Source: an uncultured Bacilli bacterium | GTDB taxonomy: Bacteria > Bacillota_I > Bacilli_A > RF39 > UBA660 | Assembly (NCBI GenBank): GCA_944351315.1 | Contig: CALVPL010000131.1 | Location: 1 to 10,690, forward strand | DNA: 10,690 nucleotides | Direction of reading: 5' to 3' | In this document: positions 1 to 5,048 of the stretch, one piece after another | Position numbering within the stretch: the first letter of the stretch is position 1 | How the letters are laid out: each line of letters opens with the position of its first letter | Program-made: the position numbers and the translations under genes | Notes under the pieces: model-generated | Database searches by the model: none | The model's input: the letters and a program-made list of their open reading frames with translations, nothing else | Told to the model about the DNA's origin: nothing

Positions 1-581
1 AGACAATTTATAATATCATCATCTGAAAAAGAGTCATTATCTAAAATATTTTGGATAATAGATTGACTAGATTTACCAAAGATATCGGAAAAAACCATAT
101 CAAGTTTGCAATTTCCAACTGTAAGGGCATTAGTAAATCTATTTTTTTCAGATGTTCTATTACAGGTAAGTTTGTAAAGATATCTAGTTAATTCTCTTAA
201 GATTCTAAAATCTTTTGCTGGAATAAAACTAGAACGAACAATACCTAATTTAAACAAGTCAGCAATCCATTTTGCATCCTTGTTATCGTCTTTCTCGCCT
301 TTGATAACAGCAACCCATTTAGGATTGGCAACGACGACATTAGAAATATAGCCTTCTAATGTATTGTATACTGGAATATAATATTTGCCTGTTGATTCCA
401 TACATACATTATCGCAGTCGTTCTCAATTAACCAATTTCTAAATTCGATTAGAGAGTTATTAAAGGTAGAAAAACGTTTTTTAGAGTATTTAGTTGTTTG
501 TCCAGTAGAATCACAAATAACAGCGACTATAAAAGTTTTGTGCACATCAACACCACATGCTTTTGGATAAATAACTTTCAT
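1..581 (-). CDS. IS110-family transposase (DEDD recombinase), N-terminal part
   Basis: This is the first 193 codons of an IS110-family transposase, which moves its element as a circular intermediate using a RuvC-like DEDD nuclease domain and a C-terminal catalytic serine. The ORF opens at an ATG (complement of 579-581) preceded by GAAAGGAAAG, and it runs off the left edge. Visible family motifs are GVDVHK (acidic D12), MESTGKYYIPVY (E62) and the conserved block KDAKWIADLFKLGIVRSSF (D102), which matches the usual K-x-D-x-x-D-A-x-W-I-A-D-L pattern. These supply three of the DEDD acidic residues. The fourth Asp and the C-terminal Tnp20 domain with its serine lie outside the window, so intactness cannot be judged. 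No frameshift is seen in the visible part. The noncoding DNA upstream of its start holds a candidate bridge RNA. Family assignment is firm; activity is unknown. Confidence 0.95.
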   Translation of the reverse strand, partial: MKVIYPKACGVDVHKTFIVAVICDSTGQTTKYSKKRFSTFNNSLIEFRNWLIENDCDNVCMESTGKYYIPVYNTLEGYISNVVVANPKWVAVIKGEKDDNKDAKWIADLFKLGIVRSSFIPAKDFRILRELTRYLYKLTCNRTSEKNRFTNALTVGNCKLDMVFSDIFGKSSQSIIQNILDNDSFSDDDIINC

Positions 582-600
582 AAATAAATCTTTCCTTTCA

Positions 601-807
601 AAAAAATTTTTGAAGGAGTGAGTTGTCTATGCAGTTAACACTAAGAATTAACTAAAGTCAATGATTAACCTACAGCCTCAAAGGGACTACTTATGTGTGC
701 TTGAAACAACTGCATTTGCACTGCTTAAAATGCTGGTTTAATCCATAATGAGTTACAGGAAGTCTGCAACTCCTCCTCACGTGCTTTGTAGTACACACTC
801 CTTCAAG
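601..807 (-). ncRNA. candidate IS110 bridge RNA
   Basis: IS110-group elements encode a bridge RNA of about 150-250 nt in the noncoding end upstream of the transposase, and this stretch has the right position, length and strand. Seen directly: TTGAAGGAGTG (complement of 796-806) at the 5' end is perfectly complementary to CACTCCTTCAA (complement of 610-620) at the 3' end. This gives an 11-bp closing stem, followed on the minus strand by a T-run (601-607). Inside are a 9-bp hairpin with one G-U pair (750-758 with 764-772), a stem GGAUUA/UAGUCC (739-744 with 684-689, one G-U), an inner hairpin GCAUUU/AAAUGC (728-733 with 712-717), and a stem AGUUAA/UUAACU in the last third. A good promoter sits just upstream. 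Folding was done by eye. The arrangement resembles a stem-loop followed by two internal guide loops, but the loops are not individually assigned. Confidence 0.6.
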
Positions 808-813
808 GCTGAT

Positions 814-841
814 ATTATATAGAAAAATAAATTTATTACAA
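814..841 (-). promoter_or_regulatory. sigma-A-type promoter for the candidate bridge RNA / transposase
   Basis: On the minus strand a perfect TATAAT (complement of 814-819) lies 16 bp downstream of TTGTAA (complement of 836-841), which matches TTGACA at 4 of 6 positions. Initiation about 7-8 bases past the -10 box falls at 806-807, exactly where the 11-bp closing stem of the candidate RNA begins. Confidence 0.55.
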
Positions 842-906
842 GTTTTTATGGCTATGTGTGCCTTAAAGACGAGCCTTAAGCGAGGCGGAAAGGAATGGGA
901 CTTAAA

Positions 907-1929
907 ATGATTGAGGAAACAGTTTTTACAAAAGAGGAAATAATAGAGATAGTAAAAAACAATTATAATATTGAGGTTGATCAAATCGAAAAATTAGATC
1001 GAGGTAGTGCCAATTTATACTCATTAAATAATAAATATATACTTAAAGAATTTCAATCAAAATATACAAAAGAGGAAATAGATAAAGAAATAGCTATAAT
1101 TAATCATTTAAGCGAAGATGATATTCCAGTTCCAGAATATGTTAAAACTCTAAGTGGAGAGTATAGTATTATATATAAAGGAAGAGTCATTACAATCCAA
1201 AAATATATTGAAGGTTATACAATGGAATCAAATACTGGCGATTATAACCAAATGCTTGAATCAGCAGAATATTTAGGAAAAATCATTAAAAGTCTTGAAA
1301 CATTAAATTTTGATTTGCCAAGTAATGATGTATCCAGTTGGTATTCACAGGAAACAATCAACGAGAGTATAGAAAAGCAAGAAAATTTATTAAAAAAAAT
1401 ATCTAAAAGCACATATCCTCAAATATATAAAGATTTAACTGATAAAATTTCTATGTTGAAGTATATTAAAGATAATTTAGATTTCAAAGACATGAGTAAG
1501 TTGACTGTCATGAATACCCATGGCGATTATAGTGTGTTACAATTTATATATAAAGATGGTAAAATAAATGCAATTATTGACTTTGTTTCAGCTTGTAAAA
1601 TGCCAATTGTTTGGGAAATAATTAGATCTTATAGTTATATTGATAAAAAAGCAAAAGATGGTAAAATAGATATTGATAATTTAGTTCAATATGTAAAAGC
1701 GTTCATGAATTATGTTCAATTAAATGAGTATGATTTAAAATTTATGCCGTATTTATATTTAGTTCAACTTTTAGCAAGTACATTTGGTTATAAGCAATAT
1801 ATAGCAGATAATTCTAAGAAAAGCTTGTTAGAATTTGCTTATTTTAGAACAAACTTATGTAAATATTTATTTAAAAATGCAGAAAAAATATCTAATGCTT
1901 TAATAGAAGAACTATTGAATCAGAATTAA
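907..1929 (+). CDS. APH-family phosphotransferase (aminoglycoside/choline/homoserine kinase-like)
   Basis: Small-molecule kinase of the APH fold, which transfers the gamma-phosphate of ATP to a hydroxyl; the substrate is unknown. Numbered from the start chosen here (340 aa), the N-lobe has the ATP-binding Lys in NKYILKEF (about residue 47). The catalytic loop is NTHGDYSVLQF (H205, D207), and the metal-binding Asp is in NAIIDFVSACKMP (D225). The usual HxDxxxxN motif ends in Gln instead of Asn, and I recall the same in related Firmicutes proteins. An in-frame ATG at 895 exists, but AAGGA abuts it with no spacing. The ATG at 907 is 12 bases from that Shine-Dalgarno and is preferred. The helD fragment follows after 24 bp, suggesting a former two-gene unit. 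It is probably not a characterised resistance enzyme; a housekeeping or detoxifying kinase is equally possible. Confidence 0.8.
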   Translation: MIEETVFTKEEIIEIVKNNYNIEVDQIEKLDRGSANLYSLNNKYILKEFQSKYTKEEIDKEIAIINHLSEDDIPVPEYVKTLSGEYSIIYKGRVITIQKYIEGYTMESNTGDYNQMLESAEYLGKIIKSLETLNFDLPSNDVSSWYSQETINESIEKQENLLKKISKSTYPQIYKDLTDKISMLKYIKDNLDFKDMSKLTVMNTHGDYSVLQFIYKDGKINAIIDFVSACKMPIVWEIIRSYSYIDKKAKDGKIDIDNLVQYVKAFMNYVQLNEYDLKFMPYLYLVQLLASTFGYKQYIADNSKKSLLEFAYFRTNLCKYLFKNAEKISNALIEELLNQN

Positions 1930-1953
1930 TTATTTAGTTAGGGGGAAAATAAA

Positions 1954-2664
1954 GTGGAAAATGTTTTTAACGAAGAAAGACAGTATTTGGAACATGTAAA
2001 AAAAAGTCTAAAAGAAAATATTGAATATCAAAAACAAGAAATGAAGGAAATTCCTAAAAGACACACAAATGTATTGCAAGGTGATTCTTTCTTGGTAGAA
2101 AGTTTAATGTCGATCGCAGCATCTAAGTTATATCAATTGGAAAATGCACAAGATAGTCCTTATTTTGGAAGAATAGATTTTTTAGCAGATGATAGTCATC
2201 AATGTGCAAAACTTTATCTTGGAAAAACAGCTATAAAAGATGAAACAGGAGAGTTTGTAACAATTGATTGGAGAGCACCGATTTGTAGTTTATATTATGA
2301 TAGTGATGTTGGCAGAGTATCATATGAGGCACCTAAAGGAGAAATTACAGGAGAGTTGAAACTAAAAAGGCAAATTATCATTGAAAAAGGTGAACTTTTG
2401 GATGTTAAAGACACTTCAATTGTAGCACAAGATGACGTTCTGCAACATTATTTAAATATTCATGCGGATGATAAAATGAAGAACATTGTTGCATCAATAC
2501 AGAAGGAACAGTATAAGATTATTAAATTACCATTATATACTAATGTAGTTGTTCAAGGGGTTGCTGGTTCTGGAAAAACAAGTGTAGCTTTACATAGAAT
2601 AGCTTACTTAGTTTACAATGAAAGTAAAAATATTCAAGAAAGTCAATTTTTGGTTATAGACTGA
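1954..2664 (+). pseudogene. truncated HelD-like UvrD/Rep-type helicase (N-terminal third)
   Basis: N-terminal piece of a HelD-type superfamily 1 ATPase, which in Firmicutes strips RNA polymerase from DNA and recycles it. Full proteins are about 700-780 residues; this ORF stops at 236. Visible in order are an N-terminal helical region rich in Lys/Glu (residues 1-35), the conserved block FGRIDF...LYLGKTAI...IDWRAPICSLYY (71-115), and Walker A QGVAGSGKTSVALHRIAYLVYN (201-222). All motor motifs beyond Walker A are absent. The frame ends QFLVID-stop where the family normally reads FLVIGPN, so the break is at about 2660. Translation starts at GTG 1954, with GGGGG eight bases upstream. The DNA after the break is unrelated, reading as a minus-strand gene start. 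A truncated product would bind little or nothing; I treat it as a dead fragment. Confidence 0.85.
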
Positions 2665-2718
2665 CAACTGTTTTTTACTAAATAGATTTTCTAATTCTTT
2701 TGCTGTAAAATCCTTCAT
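2661..2718 (-). pseudogene. 5' end of an unrecognised gene, cut at the helD junction
   Basis: On the minus strand an ATG (complement of 2716-2718), preceded at good spacing by GGAAGG (complement of 2730-2735), opens a frame reading MKDFTAKELENLFSKKQLSV. Its codons look genuine until the helD breakpoint at about 2660. Beyond that the frame continues only into antisense helD sequence and stops. An in-frame ATG 18 bases upstream has a weaker site. I do not recognise the protein. The two gene fragments meet tail to tail, each having lost its 3' part, which points to a deletion or inversion joining them. Confidence 0.35.
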
Positions 2719-2773
2719 ACTATTTTCGCCTTCCATTCTTTTTCAATTAATCATAATTCTTAGAATTTTGCAA

Positions 2774-2810
2774 CAAAAAAATGCGATTTTTTTTGGTTTT
2801 ATCGCATTTT
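2774..2810 (-). terminator. intrinsic terminator-like hairpin, minus strand
   Basis: AAAATGCGAT (2778-2787) and ATCGCATTTT (2801-2810) form a perfect 10-bp stem with a 13-base loop. On the minus strand the stem runs into a run of Ts followed by GTTG. On the plus strand only four Ts and then GTGGGC follow, so the signal fits minus-strand transcription better. No recognisable minus-strand gene ends just to its right, so it is probably a leftover from the rearranged neighbourhood. Confidence 0.6.
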
Positions 2811-2857
2811 GTGGGCAACTTAGCTACTTATCCACTTTCATCGGCTGTGAATTGTAA

Positions 2858-2995
2858 CAAATAATTACGAATGAAGATATAAAAGGCTTGATTTCAGAGA
2901 AAATAAATGATAAATTTAGTACGTATAATGAATCCTTGCACGTAACGAGCGAGGATAAAGAAACTGGCTTGACTGCATATAGGTGCGCCAAGTGA
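2858..2995 (+). pseudogene. unrecognised open-frame fragment
   Basis: An open frame of about 45 codons without a start codon near its left end. It includes ITNEDIKGLISEKINDKF and later TSEDKETGLTAYRCAK before a stop. The composition (charged and helical, then a short Gly/Thr/Cys stretch) looks protein-like, but I recognise no family. Its last codons overlap, in another frame, the beginning of the pilin-associated remnant, so a frame break or junction lies near 2970-2990. The bases just left of it (2811-2857) hold nothing I can name. Confidence 0.25.
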
Positions 2996-3308
2996 TTTTG
3001 GTTATGCAACAAATGGTGGAAATACAACATCAAGAGAAACTTGCTGGACCACTGGTTTTAATATATGGCCAAATTTTTCCGATTGTTATGAAAATGATTG
3101 GATGCATTCGAATAGTGATTTCTGGACCATATCACCATACAGCACTCTTCCTTATTTAACATTTTTTATTCAAAAGAATGGAGCACTTAGTTATTATCAA
3201 ACTGTTGATCTAGATAAGGAAATATATCCAGCAGTTTACCTAAAAGCGAGCATTAAGATAACTGGTGGCGATGGAACAAAAGAAAACCCATATACTTTAA
3301 GTTTATAA
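2973..3308 (+). pseudogene. C-terminal remnant of a pilin-associated secreted protein
   Basis: The frame is open from 2973 and reads ...GAPSDFGYATNGGNTTSRETCW..., a Trp/Tyr/Ser-rich middle, then AVYLKASIKITGGDGTKENPYTL before the stop. From memory, this C-terminal pattern (YPS-type DYGYAT, RxTC, then VYLKxxxKITGGxGTxxxPYxL) is typical of large prepilin-like extracellular proteins in uncultured gut Bacilli. Here the N-terminal prepilin helix and most of the protein are missing, and a TGA stop lies immediately upstream in frame. The only ATG (3102) has no ribosome binding site and would start in the middle of the conserved block. The two intact prepilin-like genes follow 42 bp downstream, so this was probably the preceding gene of the same pilus locus, eroded by the rearrangement to its left. 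Confidence 0.55.
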
Positions 3309-3350
3309 AAAGTTTAAAAAATAATTTAATATATAAGGAATAGTGATGAT

Positions 3351-3902
3351 ATGAATAAAAAAGGATTTATTTTTATTGAAACGATTATTGTAACCGCGGT
3401 TGTCTTGGCTTCTTTAATGTTGGTCTATTCTTTATATATTTCTTCTATTGCAAGTGAAAATAGAAGATTAAGATATGACGATACAGCTAAATTATACGAA
3501 ACTTTTTATGTAAGAAAATATTTAGAAAGTTTTAATTTAAGCGATTTAACTGTAAGAGACGATGTCGATTATAAAATGATTTATCGTGGCCAAAGTGATA
3601 TATTTGGTGATGAATATAATAATGAAAAAATCTTTTTTGAAAATTTATGGATGGAATTGAATATTCAAACGATTGTTGTGATGCGTTCTAATTTTAGTTG
3701 TGAAAATAACACTACTGGGGCCGTTTGTTCCAACGCAAATTTAGCTTCTTATTTAAATACGTTAGATATCCCAGAAACTTCTGATGGCACTTATCGTTTG
3801 GTTATCGAATATGCTGTAGATCAAGAAGGAAATAGTTGTACTTCTTCTGCAGGTTGCTTCTATTCTTATTCAAATATTTTATTAAGTGATCGGGGACGGT
3901 AG
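3351..3902 (+). CDS. type IV prepilin-like (pseudopilin) protein
   Basis: Small exported protein with a class III prepilin N-terminus. MNKKG ends in the Gly before the predicted prepilin-peptidase cut (G5|F6), and Glu at +5 of the mature protein (E10) sits in FIFIETIIV. A single hydrophobic helix runs to about residue 30. The remaining 150 residues are a soluble extracellular domain with two Cys pairs (SCENNTTGAVC and SCTSSAGC), which could form disulfides outside the cell. At 183 aa it is of pseudopilin or minor-pilin size. AAGGA lies 11 bases before the ATG. The next gene starts 8 bp after its stop and is of the same class. No prepilin peptidase, assembly ATPase or platform protein is in the window, so whether it serves a pilus, competence or type II-like secretion apparatus is unknown. 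Confidence 0.75.
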   Translation: MNKKGFIFIETIIVTAVVLASLMLVYSLYISSIASENRRLRYDDTAKLYETFYVRKYLESFNLSDLTVRDDVDYKMIYRGQSDIFGDEYNNEKIFFENLWMELNIQTIVVMRSNFSCENNTTGAVCSNANLASYLNTLDIPETSDGTYRLVIEYAVDQEGNSCTSSAGCFYSYSNILLSDRGR

Positions 3903-3910
3903 GTGTAAAT

Positions 3911-4525
3911 ATGGGAAATAAAGGAATTACCTTAGTTGAAATTATTATTAGTGTTGGACTGATTTCAGTGGTCATGCTCTTTTTGTTTAATTTGTTACTA
4001 GATATGGAACATGAAAGTACTTATTCTTCATATTTAAAAGAAAATCAAGTAAACCGATCTAATATTATTCGAGCCGTAGAAGAAGATTTAACAAATAATA
4101 AACTAAACGAGGTTCGATTAAACGAAGGCGAAAATGAAAGTGTTGTTGAATTTGATTTTGGCTCTTTTGTTACTCGTTTAACCGTAGAAAAAGATCGAGT
4201 TACATATAAAGAAGATACATGGCTTCTAGAAAAAGGTGGAAATGAAGATGCTTACTATGATTTTGCCAATATTAAAATATCTAGATCCGATGACAATAAC
4301 TGTTCTTATACATTAAATATTGATTCCGATAATGATGGAGTATGTAACTACAATTGTGATACGAATAGCAATGGAGTACTAGATGATAGTGAAAGATCTA
4401 CCGTAAATGAAGCATACAAATCTTGTTCTTCTTATAAATATGTTCGAGTAATTGTTCCAACAATTGCTAGTGCAACCACAAATACGATTGATGACTTAGA
4501 ATTTTTCTATATTGGTTTAAAATGA
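3911..4525 (+). CDS. type IV prepilin-like (pseudopilin) protein with calcium-loop-like motifs
   Basis: A second prepilin-like protein (204 aa), translationally close to the first: 8 bp separate them and its site TAGGTG overlaps the preceding stop. The N-terminus MGNKG|ITLVEIII has the cleavage Gly (G5) and Glu at +5 (E10), followed by a hydrophobic helix to about residue 30. The soluble part is acidic. At 138-161 it has two back-to-back 12-residue segments: DSDNDGVCNYNC (D138, D140, D142, G143) and DTNSNGVLDDSE (D150, N152, N154, E161). The second fits an EF-hand/dockerin-type calcium loop. Three Cys residues lie in or next to the loops and another at C172. Calcium binding is inferred from the pattern only; calcium sites are known in some type II pseudopilins and type IV pilins. 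It likely acts as a minor pilin beside its upstream partner. Confidence 0.75.
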   Translation: MGNKGITLVEIIISVGLISVVMLFLFNLLLDMEHESTYSSYLKENQVNRSNIIRAVEEDLTNNKLNEVRLNEGENESVVEFDFGSFVTRLTVEKDRVTYKEDTWLLEKGGNEDAYYDFANIKISRSDDNNCSYTLNIDSDNDGVCNYNCDTNSNGVLDDSERSTVNEAYKSCSSYKYVRVIVPTIASATTNTIDDLEFFYIGLK

Positions 4526-4540
4526 TTCGACAAAATTAGT

Positions 4541-4573
4541 GGAAAAGTTTTCTTGAAAAAGGAAACTTTTTCT
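4541..4573 (+). terminator. weak terminator-like hairpin after the prepilin genes
   Basis: AAAAGTTT (4543-4550) pairs with AAACTTTT (4563-4570), extendable by a G-U and a G-C pair. The loop is 12 bases, and only a short T-containing tail follows. It lies 15 bp after the second prepilin stop. It overlaps the -35 box of the next promoter, so transcription of the pilin genes and of the small-peptide gene may interfere. Confidence 0.3.
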
Positions 4574-4580
4574 ATATAAT
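4553..4580 (+). promoter_or_regulatory. sigma-A promoter of the small hydrophobic peptide gene
   Basis: TTGAAA (4553-4558), a 16-bp spacer and a perfect TATAAT (4575-4580). Initiation would be at about 4587-4589, placing AAGCATTCTTAAG at or next to the 5' end of the RNA. The 5' leader is then about 60 bases long. Confidence 0.65.
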
Positions 4581-4648
4581 AAAGACTTAAGCATTCTTAA
4601 GTTGGTGTCTTGCCTTTTCTTATCTAAAATAAGAGGAGGTGAATAGAT

Positions 4649-4744
4649 ATGGAGATACGAATCACTATCACATTCATGAAATATCTCTCTATTCTTTTGA
4701 TACTTTTAATAGTAATTATTAAAACCATCAAAAAAGACACTTAG
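4649..4744 (+). CDS. 31-residue hydrophobic peptide, candidate type I toxin
   Basis: A tiny gene too short for ordinary ORF calling. ATG 4649 is preceded by a full AGGAGG (4634-4639) at 9-base spacing and by a strong promoter. The 31-residue product starts MEIRITITFM, has a continuous Leu/Ile-rich membrane-length stretch (about residues 12-24) and ends in a basic tail, IIKTIKKDT. This is the build of type I toxin peptides (TxpA/BsrG, Fst or putative holin-like peptides), which insert into the inner membrane; the sequence itself does not match one I can name. Its last codons and stop lie inside the terminator hairpin of an antisense RNA gene, the 3'-overlap layout of txpA/RatA and bsrG/SR4. 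In the leader, CTTAAG-CATT-CTTAAG can form a hairpin, and CTTAT/ATAAG forms a small hairpin just before the Shine-Dalgarno. A leader or unrelated membrane peptide is the alternative. Confidence 0.6.
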   Translation: MEIRITITFMKYLSILLILLIVIIKTIKKDT

Positions 4745-4797
4745 ATAAACTAAATGTCTTACCAACAAAAAGGTAAGTCATTCAACTAAGAATGCTT
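4729..4797 (-). ncRNA. candidate antisense RNA 1 (antitoxin of the 31-aa peptide)
   Basis: Predicted RNA of about 70 nt on the minus strand, beginning AAGCATTCTTAG and ending in a clear intrinsic terminator. AGACATTTAG and CTAAGTGTCT (complements of 4750-4759 and 4735-4744, one mismatch, 5-base loop) form the stem, and TTTTTT (complement of 4730-4735) follows it. A second, mutually exclusive hairpin CTTACC/GGTAAG (4758-4763 with 4772-4777) is possible. A TACTAT -10-like box (complement of 4806-4811) sits 8 bases before the predicted start, but no good -35 is visible. The RNA would be fully complementary to the 3' end of the peptide mRNA, including its stop codon. Confidence 0.5.
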
Positions 4798-4805
4798 CCA
4801 TAAAT

Positions 4806-4811
4806 ATAGTA
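4806..4811 (-). promoter_or_regulatory. -10 box of candidate antisense RNA 1
   Basis: TACTAT on the minus strand, 8 bases before AAGCATTC. The toxin promoter has TATAAT, likewise 8 bases before AAGCATTC, so the two promoters look like inverted copies of each other. No convincing -35 hexamer is seen. Confidence 0.35.
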
Positions 4812-4880
4812 ACACAAAAACAGAGAAAAAGAAATGTGTTTTGAGAAAATATTGATAAAAACATAAATTATGAAAATCAT

Positions 4881-4949
4881 CAAAAAAGACACTTAGATAA
4901 ACTAAATGTCTTACCCCAAAAAAGGTAAGTCATTCAACTAAGAATGCTT
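4881..4949 (-). ncRNA. candidate antisense RNA 2 (second antitoxin copy)
   Basis: Predicted minus-strand RNA of about 70 nt, equivalent to antisense RNA 1. It has the same AAGCATTCTTAG start (complement of 4938-4949) and the same terminator stem (4886-4912) followed by TTTTTT (complement of 4882-4887). A TATTAT -10 box (complement of 4958-4963), better than that of copy 1, sits 8 bases before the start. It differs from RNA 1 only in the CTTACC/GGTAAG loop. It could act in trans on the 3' end of the peptide mRNA. Confidence 0.45.
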
Positions 4950-4957
4950 CCATAAAT

Positions 4958-4963
4958 ATAATA
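4958..4963 (-). promoter_or_regulatory. -10 box of candidate antisense RNA 2
   Basis: TATTAT on the minus strand at the same 8-base distance from AAGCATTC as in copy 1 and in the toxin promoter. The -35 region is T-rich without a clear hexamer. Confidence 0.35.
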
Positions 4964-5048
4964 ACATAGAAATAGAAAAAAATGGAAAATTTTTTGTGAA
5001 AACTTTTATTTTAAACGTTTGTATGATATCATTATTTTGGTGATGATA

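Larger units (their letters stand above)
1..852 (-). mobile_element. IS110-family insertion sequence, left-end portion (partial)
   Basis: The element contains the transposase and the noncoding left end upstream of it. IS110 elements normally lack terminal inverted repeats, so the outer boundary cannot be read from repeats. I place it near 845-853 because a 9-base sequence at 853-861 also occurs inside the candidate bridge RNA, as expected for flanking target DNA. The promoter-like boxes at 814-841 would then be inside the element. The right end is outside the window. The boundary is inference and could be off by tens of bases. Confidence 0.5.
4714..4830. repeat. direct repeat copy 1 (3' part of peptide gene plus antisense unit)
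   Basis: About 117 bp that recur at a constant offset of 152 bp (4866-4982) without indels and with few substitutions, mostly in the last 20 bases. The copy spans the last codons of the peptide gene, the antisense terminator, the region complementary to the peptide mRNA leader, and the antisense -10 box. Confidence 0.9.
4866..4982. repeat. direct repeat copy 2 (antisense unit without the toxin ORF)
   Basis: Second copy of the 117-bp unit. It retains the last codons of the peptide (ATCAAAAAAGACACTTAG), both hairpins, the leader-complementary segment and an antisense -10 box. The SD, start codon and hydrophobic coding part are absent; upstream lies AT-rich sequence (4831-4865) with no gene that I can see. 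Confidence 0.9.

Noticed and set aside
385..570. Plus-strand 61-codon open frame
   Set aside because: It lies wholly antisense to the IS110 transposase coding sequence, which has clear family motifs.
691..984. Minus-strand 97-codon open frame
   Set aside because: It crosses the antisense of the phosphotransferase start and the structured IS110 noncoding end, has no ribosome binding site at its start, and its composition (Phe/Tyr/Cys/Asn-rich) is typical of an antisense shadow.
2828..2836. DnaA-box-like TTATCCAC
   Set aside because: It is a single imperfect site with no cluster, no AT-rich unwinding element in context and no dnaA/dnaN neighbours.
2824..3033. Minus-strand 69-codon open frame
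   Set aside because: It overlaps the pilin-associated remnant in antisense, has no recognisable motif and no convincing Shine-Dalgarno. Its stop lying upstream of the minus-strand terminator is suggestive but not enough.
3102..3308. Independent 68-codon gene
   Set aside because: The ATG is in the middle of a longer open frame with family-like sequence upstream and lacks a ribosome binding site, so it is treated as part of the remnant from 2973.
4772..4797. Plus-strand terminator for the toxin mRNA in repeat 1
   Set aside because: The hairpins there are followed by a T-run only on the minus strand. On the plus strand TCATTCAAC follows, so they are better read as antisense terminators. A weak AACACA/TGTGTT hairpin at 4811-4842 is a possible toxin mRNA end but too poor to annotate.
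4714..4982. CRISPR-like repeat-spacer array
   Set aside because: There are only two copies of a 117-bp unit with coding tail and terminator content, no short regular repeats, and no cas genes in the window.
5019..5048. Upstream TTG start for ruvA
   Set aside because: The extension adds a non-conserved hydrophobic stretch. RuvA proteins typically begin MYxYIKG, and GGTGA is well placed for ATG 5049.
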